Of a DNA stretch of 64,000 nt, positions 42,169-52,900 are shown piece by piece. The notes below the pieces were generated by a model. The model was not told the DNA's origin. It did not search any database and worked only from the letters and a program-made list of their open reading frames with translations. The stretch comes from Nitrosomonas sp. sh817 (GTDB lineage: Bacteria; Pseudomonadota; Gammaproteobacteria; Burkholderiales; Nitrosomonadaceae), in assembly GCF_030908545.1 (NCBI RefSeq), contig NZ_CP133083.1, positions 1,488,001 through 1,552,000 on the forward strand, read 5' to 3'. Numbering within the stretch: position 1 is the stretch's first letter; each line of letters opens with the position of its first letter. The position numbers were made by a program, and so were the translations under genes.

Positions 42169-44508
42169 TCAACGAGTTACCGGTTTGTTAGCCGGCGTGG
42201 GCGTGGAATGCTTGGGCAGAACTTCGGATGGTGGCGGGATTATTTCAGCAGCAGGAGCAACTGGTGTGCCATTTGCTTTGGCAGCCTCCGGCTGAATGAT
42301 TGTTGCGGTTGTACTGGGATTCGCTTCGACTGGCTGCCCGGTGGCAGAAACAGTATTTTTCGTGAAGATTTGTGCCAATTGATCAAAAGCGCCGTGATGC
42401 CACAGCAGCACAATAACTGTCAGCAACGCCAAAACGAAGAGATACAGCTTCCAGGGACGCTGTTTTTCTGCATAAGGATCAGACAAGGAGCGTTGTGCGC
42501 CGGGCGGCAAAGTAGCAAGTTTGGTTAATGAGGCGCCGAACGGAATATTGATAATGGCACGAGTGTTGACCGCCCAACCGCTACCGTCGAGCAGTGGCGC
42601 CAGGTTGCGTTTGCGCAATTTCAGATACGCCAACAGCATCGACGGACCGGAGATCGCCAGAATGATTCCCAGGATAGCCAGCGGCATTTGCCACCAAGTC
42701 AGGCTGATGAAACCTGTGACAATTGATGCTATGGCAGTACCGATTGCGCCGATGGCCAATCCGATGGCGGCGAAAATCCCGGCAAACTTGCCGACATCGA
42801 ACGGTGCCGCTGATGGTGGTTTACTGGGATCGGCAGCTTGTGCGGTACCGCTGATACCGACAGCAGCTTGGTCTTGCACTGCCTTTTCACGAGCGCTGGC
42901 GAATTTCTCCAGTTGTTCCCCGATCATTTTACCGATGCGCTTGAATGGATACCAAAATGATTGCCGTACACTGATCGGGTGTTCAATGATTTTAACGATG
43001 GTGGCATCCCAATCCTGGTTGTTGCGATCATAAAAAATACCGTTGCGCCCGATCATCAGGTTATCCGCGTCGCCATCGGTGAAGGCCGCGACGATATTGA
43101 TTTTCTCGTTACCACCTTTACGCTGGCATTCGCAATAAGCCAGATAGATACCGCTAAGATTCGCCATGCTGCTGTGCTTGTTGATGTCGCTGACGCGCAG
43201 GCAAAAGTCGCAGGTACGACCGTCGAGATACAATGATCCAGCCTGGAAGATGGCTTTATATTGGGCGGTATAGAAGTCCCGGAACGATACGAAATTATTC
43301 AGCAGCCGGAATAAATCGCGATGTAAACGGATCAATTTCTCGACCGAGTAAATCGCATCGAGTGTGCTGGTTAGCGATTTGTCCTGCTCGATCAATTGTA
43401 AGAGTTTCTGCTGGTAACCGCCCCCGAGGATTTCACGTACGCGTTTGATGCCGAGTGATTCGACCAGCACACCTTGTTTCGTTTCCAGCCAGGATTGGTG
43501 CGCGGAAAATAGCTCACATAATTGCCGCCATTGCTTGTGGCTGAGCGTGGTTTGGTTTCCAAGCACCGGTTCAACAATAATTGTCTTGAATTCCGTGATG
43601 GCATCGAACCAGGCCGGGTTAATGCCGCTCTCAAGCGGCAGCGGTTTGTTCGCGGCGATGGTGGCCAGCGGCAATGCTGCAATGTGTCCGGAATGAGCCG
43701 ATAAGTCGACTTTTGTCAACGTCTGATATTCGGTCAATGCCGGATTAAGCGATTCAGCGGCACGCTGATCATATTGAGCGATTTGGCAGCGGGTAAAATA
43801 ATCGTCGATTTTTGCGTGCAAGCGATCCAATAGTTTTTTGGCGGCTTCGGTGGATTCACCTAATGGCAGGATGGCTTGCGCATTCTTTTCCGCAATTTGC
43901 CACCAGCCGGAATAAGCGCGCGCTTCGGTAAAAAATTGTTCGATCTTTTGCTCGGAGATGCCTGGCTGGCCGGAGCGATCCAACTCCGAACCGGTGCATT
44001 GCATGATTTCTCCAATGACTTGTTGAACATCAGCTTTATCGGCGGAGTTTGCAGGAATGATACCGTCGCCGTTAAATTGCGTACTGGCGTAAATTTTGCT
44101 GAGATCGGCGGTGTCTTCAATAGAAATAACCAATTCGCCGCTTTTTCCGATGTTTTGCAAAATGTGCCGGGCTGATGCCAATACGATGGCACCTTCGTTT
44201 GTACCGTCATTGATTGCATCCAGCGGCAAGACCGCGTGACCATAAAGTAAATCTTCCGGATTTTTCAGCAAGGCAACCGCCCAGTTCGTGGCCGCGATAA
44301 TCTCCGGTACGCGGATATGGCCATCACCATCAGTATCAATGAGTTGCAATGTTCTGGCATCAAATTCGAGATTGTCGACCGGACAACTCAATGCCGCCCA
44401 AAGTTTGGGATCCAATTCGCCAAGCGCTTTCAAATCGGCGGCGGTGTCCAGCCGTACTTGATCAAAACCGCCGGAGCGGAAGAAACGCCATTTATGGGAA
44501 AAATTCAT
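42169..44508 (-). CDS. Large membrane protein with EF-hand calcium-binding loop
   Basis: The 779-residue protein has no signal peptide. Near the N-terminus (residues 58-69) the loop DTDGDGHIRVPE is a textbook EF-hand with Asp at 1, 3, 5, Gly at 6, Ile at 8 and Glu at 12. A second partial EF-like motif (FNGDGIIPANSAD) follows about 100 residues later. The middle is helical. Two or three membrane helices lie in the C-terminal third (about 580-640 and 690-710), followed by a Pro/Ala-rich tail. Unrecognised; Ca2+ sensing is inferred from the loop only. Confidence 0.72.
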   Translation of the reverse strand: MNFSHKWRFFRSGGFDQVRLDTAADLKALGELDPKLWAALSCPVDNLEFDARTLQLIDTDGDGHIRVPEIIAATNWAVALLKNPEDLLYGHAVLPLDAINDGTNEGAIVLASARHILQNIGKSGELVISIEDTADLSKIYASTQFNGDGIIPANSADKADVQQVIGEIMQCTGSELDRSGQPGISEQKIEQFFTEARAYSGWWQIAEKNAQAILPLGESTEAAKKLLDRLHAKIDDYFTRCQIAQYDQRAAESLNPALTEYQTLTKVDLSAHSGHIAALPLATIAANKPLPLESGINPAWFDAITEFKTIIVEPVLGNQTTLSHKQWRQLCELFSAHQSWLETKQGVLVESLGIKRVREILGGGYQQKLLQLIEQDKSLTSTLDAIYSVEKLIRLHRDLFRLLNNFVSFRDFYTAQYKAIFQAGSLYLDGRTCDFCLRVSDINKHSSMANLSGIYLAYCECQRKGGNEKINIVAAFTDGDADNLMIGRNGIFYDRNNQDWDATIVKIIEHPISVRQSFWYPFKRIGKMIGEQLEKFASAREKAVQDQAAVGISGTAQAADPSKPPSAAPFDVGKFAGIFAAIGLAIGAIGTAIASIVTGFISLTWWQMPLAILGIILAISGPSMLLAYLKLRKRNLAPLLDGSGWAVNTRAIINIPFGASLTKLATLPPGAQRSLSDPYAEKQRPWKLYLFVLALLTVIVLLWHHGAFDQLAQIFTKNTVSATGQPVEANPSTTATIIQPEAAKANGTPVAPAAEIIPPPSEVLPKHSTPTPANKPVTR

Positions 44509-44751
44509 GATCGATTGTGGTTATTGGGTTGATTGAAAATGAGAACCGATGGTGATTGCCGCTCGCGCATCAGAGGCAGCCTGAAATAGAAATTGCCAGT
44601 GCGCTGTGAATTTCCGCTCCGCCGGGACATATTGATCTTCTTGAATACGTACTTTCGCCAATATTATAAAAACCACCGGAATTGTAAGAAAAATAATCGG
44701 TACGAATGCTGGCAGGCTTCCGCAGTAGTGAAACGCGGTTGCGATTGTCAG

Positions 44752-45861
44752 TTAGAATTTCGCGCCTGTTCCAATCAATTCGCCTGAGGTAATTTTGTAT
44801 GAAAAACTTTCGGGATCCAGGCTATCTAAAGAATGACCGTCGATCTCGGCATGGGGGTACATAAAAAAAGGTATTTTTCCGGCATTCGGAGGACTTAAAG
44901 TCAAATCGTCGGCATGGTTATACGTTAGCCAGTTCATTTCCCAACTACCAAAGAATTGCTCTTTTAATCGTGCGATCCTCGGATCATCCAACGCGATAGC
45001 TTCCAATTTTGAAACTTGTAAAATATCGGCTGGATTAACCGGCACCCAGCCTCGGCCTGCTAAGAAAAACTCAGCGCGGCAATGCTGCGAGTTACTGATG
45101 TCGCCATATTCACCGATACTGGGATGTAATTTGGATTCGCTGATGCGGATCCCGTACTGGTTGCGAGCAGGAATATTGGCAGCTTTTGCCAGTGCGACGA
45201 ATAACGAATTGATATCCACGCATTTCCCGCTCAATTCATTTTTTTCCAGCATGGATTTGACATTGCCTTGGCCGCGGCCACGCGTGTTTTCATCATATTG
45301 CGCATTATTGATTACCCAATCGTAAATAGCTCTTGCTTGCTCCAAGGGGGTATCGGCTTTTTTATCCCGGATGATGGCATGAACAGTTTCTCGCACAATG
45401 CCATTGGTCGGTTTCAAATGCGTCGGATTGATATAATTCCTGATACTGGCAGGCAAAGCGGTATGTTTACTGGCATGATAATAAGCCGGATCAATGGCGT
45501 GATGCGATGTTTTTACGATGCAACTGACGGTGATATGGCGTTGATCACTCTTTGGTTTGCCATGCCATTCGGCTTTAAAAACAGGAAAACGGCCTGTGCC
45601 CAGTGTTGTAAAGGTTGCTTTGGTGGCATTACCATGCCAATTGCTGCCTTGTGTAAATTGGAAAACGGATTCATTGGTATCGGGCAGCGGTAGCCATAAG
45701 TGCGCGGATTTTCCCTTGGCAGGCAGATCAACCTGATAGGTTAGCCGATAGCTGGTCCAATTACTGTAATCCGAAGAAAGAAGCTGTGAAGCCATTGAAG
45801 TTGAAACCGGGAGATACAGTGCGCTTGATCCAATGAGTTTAATAAAATCCCTGCGTTTCAT
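44752..45861 (-). CDS. Tat-exported transglutaminase-like protein
   Basis: The start at 45861 follows AAGGAAGTC and gives MKRRDFIKLIGSSALYLPVSTSMA, a twin-arginine signal (RR-x-F-I-K). The mature protein of about 345 residues has a papain-like transglutaminase core: Cys in NELSGKCVDINSLFVALAKAANIPARNQYG, His in SQHCRAEFFLAG and Asp in VPVNPADI, spaced as in TGc domains. Such bacterial proteins are periplasmic, with uncertain peptidase or structural roles. It is transcribed away from the carboxylesterase gene. Confidence 0.87.
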   Translation of the reverse strand: MKRRDFIKLIGSSALYLPVSTSMASQLLSSDYSNWTSYRLTYQVDLPAKGKSAHLWLPLPDTNESVFQFTQGSNWHGNATKATFTTLGTGRFPVFKAEWHGKPKSDQRHITVSCIVKTSHHAIDPAYYHASKHTALPASIRNYINPTHLKPTNGIVRETVHAIIRDKKADTPLEQARAIYDWVINNAQYDENTRGRGQGNVKSMLEKNELSGKCVDINSLFVALAKAANIPARNQYGIRISESKLHPSIGEYGDISNSQHCRAEFFLAGRGWVPVNPADILQVSKLEAIALDDPRIARLKEQFFGSWEMNWLTYNHADDLTLSPPNAGKIPFFMYPHAEIDGHSLDSLDPESFSYKITSGELIGTGAKF

Positions 45862-45951
45862 GACTTCCTTCAAATGTAATGGAGTTTTAAAATGCCGTTG
45901 ATTCTATCCGATCAATTTTTAATGTCAATGTAATACAAATTCTTACCTCTT

Positions 45952-46647
45952 ATGACTCGTAATTCCGTCCATTTTTTACCCGCTATTGAAATTGAAACTG
46001 GCCTCACACAACCGGATCATGCGGTTATTTGGCTGCACGGCTTGGGTGCCGACGGCAATGATTTTGTGCCGGTTGTCAGAGAATTGGAGCTACCGCCAGA
46101 AGTGTCGATTCGCTTTGTTTTTCCGCATGCGCCGGAGCGGCCTGTCAGTATCAATAACGGCTATGTCATGCGGGCTTGGTATGATATCTATCAAGCTGCA
46201 ATTGACCGGCAGCAAGATGAAGCGGGAATTCGTGCTTCACAGAAAGCTATTGATCAACTGATTCAACGGGAAGTGGACCGTGGGATATCTTCGAAAAATA
46301 TTTTTCTGGCCGGATTCTCCCAAGGAGGGGCAATGGCTTTGCAAGCCGGATTGCGGCAGACTCTTCCATTGGCCGGCATTATTGCCTTATCTTGTTATCT
46401 GCCCCTCGCTGAAATGCTTGATTCAGAAGCAAGCGTTGCTAACGCTTCAATTCCGATATTGATGATGCATGGCACCCATGACTCTGTCGTGCCGCTAGCG
46501 CTCGCCATTTCTTCCAGGGAGAAATTGTTATCCGCAAAATACCCACTGCAATGGTATGAATATCCGATGGCCCACTCGGTATGTACCGAACAAATTACCG
46601 ATATCAGCCGCTGGTTGCGGCGCAAATTGGATCCGCAGATTAAGTAA
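45952..46647 (+). CDS. Carboxylesterase/phospholipase-type esterase
   Basis: The 231-residue protein belongs to the short-chain carboxylesterase (acyl-protein thioesterase-like) family. It has VIWLHGLGADGNDF, the nucleophile elbow GFSQGGAMALQAGL, a likely acid in MHGTHDSVVP and His in YPMAHSVCTEQ. No signal peptide, so cytoplasmic. The family hydrolyses small esters and acyl thioesters. A full repeat element starts about 33 bases after its stop. Confidence 0.92.
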   Translation: MTRNSVHFLPAIEIETGLTQPDHAVIWLHGLGADGNDFVPVVRELELPPEVSIRFVFPHAPERPVSINNGYVMRAWYDIYQAAIDRQQDEAGIRASQKAIDQLIQREVDRGISSKNIFLAGFSQGGAMALQAGLRQTLPLAGIIALSCYLPLAEMLDSEASVANASIPILMMHGTHDSVVPLALAISSREKLLSAKYPLQWYEYPMAHSVCTEQITDISRWLRRKLDPQIK

Positions 46648-46679
46648 AAGGGGATTGCAGTGGATAAACTGCCTAGAAT

Positions 46680-46830
46680 TTAAGGAAACGCTGATTAATT
46701 GACTACACGAGCAAATCACTTCGTTGCGCGGTACTCGCTCCCTTGCCTATCTTGTTGATATGTCTCGGTTGCTGTGTTCCGTGCGCCTCGTGCTTCATCT
46801 CGTTCGCCGAATTAATCAGCGTTTCCTTAA
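46680..46830. repeat. Full copy of the dispersed repeat with perfect inverted ends
   Basis: The 151-base element begins and ends with a perfect 21-base inverted repeat (core TAAGGAAACGCTGATTAATT). Subterminal ACGAG motifs also pair. The interior has no coding capacity. It is the best preserved of four related copies in the window. It occupies the space between the convergent esterase gene and glycosyltransferase gene, and its last bases hold the TAA stop of the latter (46827-46829). Its palindromic ends could also act as a two-way terminator. Confidence 0.9.
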
Positions 46831-48272
46831 TAAGCATTATCTTTTTTGAAGACGACGAGGACGGTTTTGAAGATGATCCAGAGGTCGAGCCAGATGGACC
46901 AGTTTTTGAGGTAGTAGAGGTCGTGTTCGATGCGTGCTTTCATTTTTTCGAGGGTTTCGGTTTCGCCGCGCCAGCCGTTGACTTGCGCCCATCCGGTGAT
47001 ACCGGGTTTGGCTTTGTGGCGTAGCATGTAGCCTTTGATGAGTTTGCGATAGAGCTCGTTATGCGCGACGGCATGGGGGCGGGGGCCGACGATGCTCATT
47101 TTGCCTTCGAGCACATTGAAGAATTGCGGCAATTCGTCCAATGAAGTACGCCGCAGGAAGCCACCGATTCTGGTGAGCCGCTGGTCGTTTTGTTTGGCTT
47201 GCTGGATATTGGCGCCGTCTTCGGTGACGGTCATGGAGCGGAATTTATAGACGATAATCTCTTCGCCGTTTAAACCATAACGCCGTTGCTTGAAGATAAC
47301 CGGACCGGGAGAAGTTAACTTTACCGCTAACGCAATGCACAGCATGATCGGGGATATCAGCAAGATAATCAGCAGCGCCAGCACAAAATCGCTGGTATTT
47401 TTGACCACGCCGTCGATACCGGTGAACGGTGATTCGTTCATGGCGACCACCGGAAGATCGCCGACGTATTCGAAGCGCGCCTGCATCAAATCGAAAATAT
47501 AAATATCCGGCAGGAAATAGATCGACGTGGTGGTATCCGGCAGTTCATCCATCAGTTTTTGAATGCGCGGTTGCGATGCCATCGGCAGGCTGATAAAAAC
47601 CATTTCGATATTATGTTTCTGGACGTACGGCACGACATCGGTCAAACCGCCTAACCGCGAACCAAAACTGCCGGAGCGGGTAACCGCTGCAGTCAATTGC
47701 AAACCGGCTTGCTCATCGGTATGGGATCCTGCAATACCGGCGATCCGCGAGCTGCTGCGTTCATCAAAGAAACCTTGATAGCTGATCAGCAAGAAGGGCA
47801 GATCGGCGATGTGCTTGATGAATTGCAGACTGGTTTCGTTGGCGCCGATGACGACGGCCGAGCGTAATTCGCCTTTGTCATAGAGATTGGTGACGATGCT
47901 GCGCACGGTGATATGACTTGCGATCAACATCAACGGCGTGACAATGAACCAAGTCAATAACACCTGATTGGAGAACTGGTTGTGAAATTTGGTGGCATAA
48001 CCGAGAAATATCAGAATGGCGACAATCAACAGCCAACCCATGATGGTATCGCGTACATATGCCAGCAGCCGTCCCTTGCGCCAATTGCGATAAATCAGAA
48101 TACGCTCGTAAATGTAGGTGGAAACAAAAAAGGTGATGATGACCAGCACCAGATAGTAGCTGGTGAAGTCTTCGTGATATATCCAGGTGGTCAGTATCAG
48201 CATGCTCCAAATGATAAAAGGGTCGAGCAAATGCTTGAAAAAAGCGACGATGGGTAAATCGTTGACTGTCAT
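46827..48272 (-). CDS. Exopolysaccharide polyprenyl glycosylphosphotransferase (WcaJ-like)
   Basis: The 481-residue protein has N-terminal membrane helices (about 15-120), a Rossmann-like middle (AVVIGANETSLQFI), and the C-terminal bacterial sugar transferase domain: SPGPVIFKQRRYGLNG, KFRSM, LRRTSLDELPQFFNVL, MSIVGPRPHA and KPGITGWAQVNGWRGET. It transfers a sugar-1-phosphate, usually glucose or galactose, to undecaprenyl phosphate to begin an exopolysaccharide repeat unit. The stop codon lies in the repeat end. It is coupled to epsL by an ATGA overlap. Confidence 0.92.
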   Translation of the reverse strand: MTVNDLPIVAFFKHLLDPFIIWSMLILTTWIYHEDFTSYYLVLVIITFFVSTYIYERILIYRNWRKGRLLAYVRDTIMGWLLIVAILIFLGYATKFHNQFSNQVLLTWFIVTPLMLIASHITVRSIVTNLYDKGELRSAVVIGANETSLQFIKHIADLPFLLISYQGFFDERSSSRIAGIAGSHTDEQAGLQLTAAVTRSGSFGSRLGGLTDVVPYVQKHNIEMVFISLPMASQPRIQKLMDELPDTTTSIYFLPDIYIFDLMQARFEYVGDLPVVAMNESPFTGIDGVVKNTSDFVLALLIILLISPIMLCIALAVKLTSPGPVIFKQRRYGLNGEEIIVYKFRSMTVTEDGANIQQAKQNDQRLTRIGGFLRRTSLDELPQFFNVLEGKMSIVGPRPHAVAHNELYRKLIKGYMLRHKAKPGITGWAQVNGWRGETETLEKMKARIEHDLYYLKNWSIWLDLWIIFKTVLVVFKKDNAY

Positions 48273-49594
48273 GGTCTTCCGTAAGTGTATTGCAGGCCGA
48301 GGGTGGCGCCATTGGCGTTAAATCCGCCCAAAGCATTGTCTGTCTTCAGATCATTATGATAAGCCGTAGCGGTGAGTTGCAATCCGCGATAAGGCACGTA
48401 GATGAGCCGCATGGTTGCATTGCGGATGGTATTGTCGGTACCTACGGGCAATAAGCTATCGGTAAGCAGCACGAAGCTATTGAATTTCCGCGTTTCATAG
48501 GAAAAATCCCCCTCCAGCCTTACTTTTCGCGAGATATTCCAGGAAGGTGAAACACTGACGCCGGTATTAAGGCCAAAACTGGCGGTTAGCACTTGCATCG
48601 CTGAAGTTTCGCGCCAGCCGTTGATAGTCAGGCCAATTTTTTCGGTCGGCTGCCATTGATAAGCCAAGCGGGCGTTAAACCCGCTGAAATCGCGCTCCGG
48701 GAAGCTGGCGTTGGTTCGTTCGACCCACCCGCCGCGCCAGTTAAAATTGGACTTTCCCGTGACCGCCCAGACCGCCCGGCTCATCACCTCTTTTTGATCG
48801 TAGCTGTTGTCTCTGGCGGAACCATCCGGCGCTCTTACCAATACCGGAAAATCGCCGATGATATAACGAAAGTCGACACCGAAAGTATTCTGGTGCGCGG
48901 TGATGTAATCAATCCCGCCTTCGAATCGATCCTCAATCCGGTTAAGAAAACGGAATATGCCGTTAGAACCGCCCGTATCCAGCTCATAGCGCAAATAATC
49001 GCCGGTCAGGCGCCAGCTCGGATGAAAGCGCCACGCGCCATTGAAAAACGCGGTTTGCTCGGTACGGATATTTTTTAACCCCGGTTGAAACAAGAACGGC
49101 GCTAACGATTGCACATAACTGGCCCCCATATTGCCTTCCAGCCGGTTGCCGAGAAACCAGTTCCAATTGCCGTTGAAGCTTTTCAGATCATTGTTGATTT
49201 GACTGAATCGTTCATAGCGCGTATGGGTAAAATTCGCATTGGCGCTCAAGCGCTGCCGGCTGATTTGCTTTTCCAGCATTACACCGCCGGTGAGGCGGTG
49301 GGAAATATCGAAAAGATTCGTTGTGCCAAGCAATGGCAGGGGGTCGGCTTTGTCGCGGATGCGCAACATGTTGTCGTCAGCAGTGAAGGTGTAGTTGCCA
49401 TAAGGCTTCACGACACGGCCGATCACCGAAGCAAGCGCCATCGGGCTGGAAAACAGCACAATCCATGAAAATAGCAGGCACAAAAAGAGCCGCGCAACGC
49501 GAACCGGGTTGCGCTTAAAATACCGTTGCATGTAGTTGGATTTGGCTTCTATGAATGAGTACCTCATTGACTTGATCTCGGATCTTCCCGTCAT
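48269..49594 (-). CDS. epsL: EpsL-like exopolysaccharide outer membrane protein
   Basis: The frame is 441 residues; the start is uncertain (49594, 49567 or 49531; the last gives the best signal peptide, FLCLLFSWIVLFSSPMALA). The mature part is rich in alternating hydrophobic beta strands with aromatic ends (RLSANANFTHTRYERFSQ, YRGLQLTATAYHND), as expected of an outer membrane beta-barrel. It resembles EpsL of exosortase-associated exopolysaccharide operons. It overlaps the glycosylphosphotransferase start by four bases, supporting a shared pathway. Confidence 0.8.
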   Translation of the reverse strand: MTGRSEIKSMRYSFIEAKSNYMQRYFKRNPVRVARLFLCLLFSWIVLFSSPMALASVIGRVVKPYGNYTFTADDNMLRIRDKADPLPLLGTTNLFDISHRLTGGVMLEKQISRQRLSANANFTHTRYERFSQINNDLKSFNGNWNWFLGNRLEGNMGASYVQSLAPFLFQPGLKNIRTEQTAFFNGAWRFHPSWRLTGDYLRYELDTGGSNGIFRFLNRIEDRFEGGIDYITAHQNTFGVDFRYIIGDFPVLVRAPDGSARDNSYDQKEVMSRAVWAVTGKSNFNWRGGWVERTNASFPERDFSGFNARLAYQWQPTEKIGLTINGWRETSAMQVLTASFGLNTGVSVSPSWNISRKVRLEGDFSYETRKFNSFVLLTDSLLPVGTDNTIRNATMRLIYVPYRGLQLTATAYHNDLKTDNALGGFNANGATLGLQYTYGRP

Positions 49595-49986
49595 CGGATA
49601 TCAGTGATTCCTGGCAGAGCATACCGCTTTTGCACGATATGTTCTTATAAACTATTTGATACCAACACTTTTTGCAAATCTAATTCTTCCCTTTCGTCTT
49701 ACTTACAACAGTTTGACGGTATTTTGATAATCACGGTTTGTCAGCATAGATTTGCTGGGTGGAATGCTATATTCGAATGTATCTATCAGTGCAGCAGATG
49801 TTACGGCATAAGGATTGAAATCTAAATCTGCAATAGGTAGGTATATCGTGCGGTATTTGTCTGATGCAATGGGTTTGCTTTTCGATAGCAATGATTCTTT
49901 TGAATATCGAATTGATCAATTGCATAATTGAATCATAGGCTGAATGCGTTTTCAAATAACAATTGGTTTGATGAAAGGAGAAACCG
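49595..49986. other. Intergenic region, 392 bases
   Basis: It lies between epsL (minus) and the hybrid kinase gene (plus) and should contain both promoters. AT-rich. I saw no convincing promoter pair, hairpin or repeat; an ATGAAAGGAGAAACC ribosome site precedes the kinase start at 49987. Confidence 0.4.
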
Positions 49987-52900
49987 ATGAAATTCACTTC
50001 GCTCACTCAGCGTTTTGCTGTCTGGTTTACATTAGTTTCTCTATTGCCCATCTTACTGATCGGCAACAGTTTATTACACACATTCGAGGCTGAAATCAAG
50101 AAAACTGCTATCGGCAATGTTTCGGCCATTGCCGATAAAAAGGTCGAGCAGATTGACAGTTACTTGCAAGAGCGATTGCTTGATGCCAGCTTACTTCGGG
50201 ATGCGAGTACCACCTATGAAGCGATGATTAAGTTTTCAAGAATATTCCATGAAAGCGGAGTCGATTCGGATGAATACCTGCAATTAGATGCTAGCTATCG
50301 TCAAAACTTCCGCCGCTTTGTTCAAGAAGCCAAATATTACGACTTATTTTTAATTTCATTAAAAGGCGATATTGTTTATTCAGATGCGCATGAATCTGAT
50401 TTTGCAACGAATTTATTTACAGGCCCTTATCGTAATACCGGTCTCGCAACAGTGGCGCGTCAAGCGCTGGAAAATTTAAACAGCAGCATTTCCGATTTTG
50501 AATACTATGAACCGTCACGAGGAGCGATAGCCGCTTTTGTAGGAACGCCGATCATTGTGTCCGGGGAATTAAAGGGCGTGCTGGCATTACAAATCTACAG
50601 CGAGCGGGTATTTGCGGTCATTGCAAATAACGTGGGGTTGAGCAGCAGCGGCGAAACGCTTGTTGCCCGTAGGGAAGACAAACATACAGCGCTCATAATG
50701 GCTCCGCTGAAATATGATGCAACTGCAGCATTGAAACGCACCGTTCCACTCAATGATTTACCGTCATCAGCAGCCATACAACATGCATTGGACGGTGATT
50801 CCGGCGGTGCAATTACTGTGGATTATCGCGGCAAAGAAGTTGTTGCGGCATGGCGCTACTTGCCGAGAATGAAATGGGGAATTGTTGTTCATATCGATGT
50901 CGATGAAGCATTTGCTTCCGTTTATTCGGTTCATTTCATGGGGTTGATGCTGTTAGCCATTACATTGTTAGCGGCACTGTTTGGAGCGGTGTTGTTTAAC
51001 CGCCGGGTTGTAAACCCCCTCAAGCATTTGAATCAAAGTGCTTTGGACATTTCAGCAGGCAATTTTCATCAACGGGTGACTGTTGAAGGCTGGGATGAGA
51101 TGCGGCAATTGGGCGAAACCTTCAATGTCATGGTGGAACGTTTAAACGCCAGTAATCTGGAGCGTGACAAAGCGGAAGATAATTTGCTGCAACTGAATCA
51201 GGAATTGGAACAACGCGTAACCACCCGGACTGCTGATTTGCAGCGCGTCAATACGGCATTGGCGATCAAGGAAGAGGAAATGCGCTCTGTGGTTGAGCAT
51301 ATGGTCGACTGTGTAGTGACCACTGACGAACGAGGCACGATTCTTTCAGCAAACCCGGTGATGGAAAAATTGTTCGGTTACAGTCACGACGAAATGATCG
51401 GGCAAAATATTGCGATCATTATGCCTGAGCCTGAACGGAGTCAGCACGAAAGCTACATGGAAAATTATTGCAAAACCGGACATGGCCAGGAGTATGTCGG
51501 CCGTCCGTATCTTTCAGGTTCTCATGGTATCGGATTGGGGCGAGAGGTAGTAGGCGTCAATAAAGACGGGGAGCGGCTGGAACTTTATCTGGCGGTTAGT
51601 GAATACTTCGTTTCCGGAAAAAGGCATTTTACTGGTGTGATGCGGGACATTCGCGAGCATGTCCGCATCATGCAAGACTTGAGGCAGGCTCAGATTGATG
51701 CCGATCAAGCCAATAAAGCCAAGTCGGCATTTTTGGCCGCCATGAGCCATGAAATAAGAACGCCCATGAACGGCGTAATCGGCATGATTGACGTGCTGCG
51801 GCAAACCAGTCTCAGCGGTTATCAAATGGAAATGGCCAATTTGATCAGGGATTCCGCTTACGCTTTACTGGCTATCATTGAAGATATTCTGGATTTTTCC
51901 AAAATTGAAGCCGGCAAACTGGAAATCGAGAAAATTCCGATGTCGATCGCCAGTATTGTTGAGAATGCTTGCGGCATGCTAGCGCATTTGGCGCTTAATA
52001 AGAAAGTCGAATTAACCTTGTTCATTGACCCCGCGATTCCGGAAAATGTGCTGGGTGATCCCCTGAGGTTACGTCAGGTACTGGTTAATATTATCAATAA
52101 TGCAATAAAATTTTCCAGCAAGCAGGAGAAACAAGGCAAAGTTTCAGTGCGGGTTCTATTGACCGAATCCGATTCAGAGAAAATTGTGGTGACGTTTCAA
52201 ATATCCGATAACGGGATCGGTATGGATAAAGTGACCCAGGAAAAGTTGTTTAAATCTTTTTCCCAGGGAGATCCATCGACAACACGGCGATTTGGCGGAA
52301 CCGGTCTCGGTTTGGCGATTTCCCATCATCTTGCCGAATTGATGGATGCCGAGATTTCCGTGCAAAGTGAACCGCAGCATGGTTCCGCTTTTATCATTCA
52401 GATGCCTTTTATTCCTTTGCCGGATAAAACGAGCGCCATACCGACCATTGAAGATCTCGCGGGTTTGAATTGCCTGATTCTGGGAGATAACGAAGGATTA
52501 AGTAATGATTTAGCAGTTTATTTGCAAAGCGCGGGCGCGGAAGTTGTGCAATTGACTGACTTTTCGCAATTGCATCAGTTAATACAACATTTAACGCCAG
52601 GGCTTTGGCTGGTTGTGATCGATGCAGGGCAGCAGGGACCATCGATTGGCGAACTTCGAGCCGCATTCAATGAATGCTCGGAGCGGATTAAAACAGAGGC
52701 GCGAGGTACTGCGGATAAATCGGCAGCGTTTATTGAACCCCGGTTCGTGGTAATCAAACGCGGCCGCCGCAGGCAAGCGCGGATTGAAGATATCGATATT
52801 ATTACGTTGGACGGCGATGTGATGTACCGCCAATCGTTGCTGAGAGCAATGGCCATTGCTGCTGGCAGGATTGATGCGCGCGAGGAAAAAACACCAATCA

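Noticed and set aside
42013..42528. 171-codon plus-strand frame overlapping the EF-hand gene end
   Set aside because: It overlaps the C-terminus of the large minus-strand gene, shows no motif and has irregular composition; likely chance.
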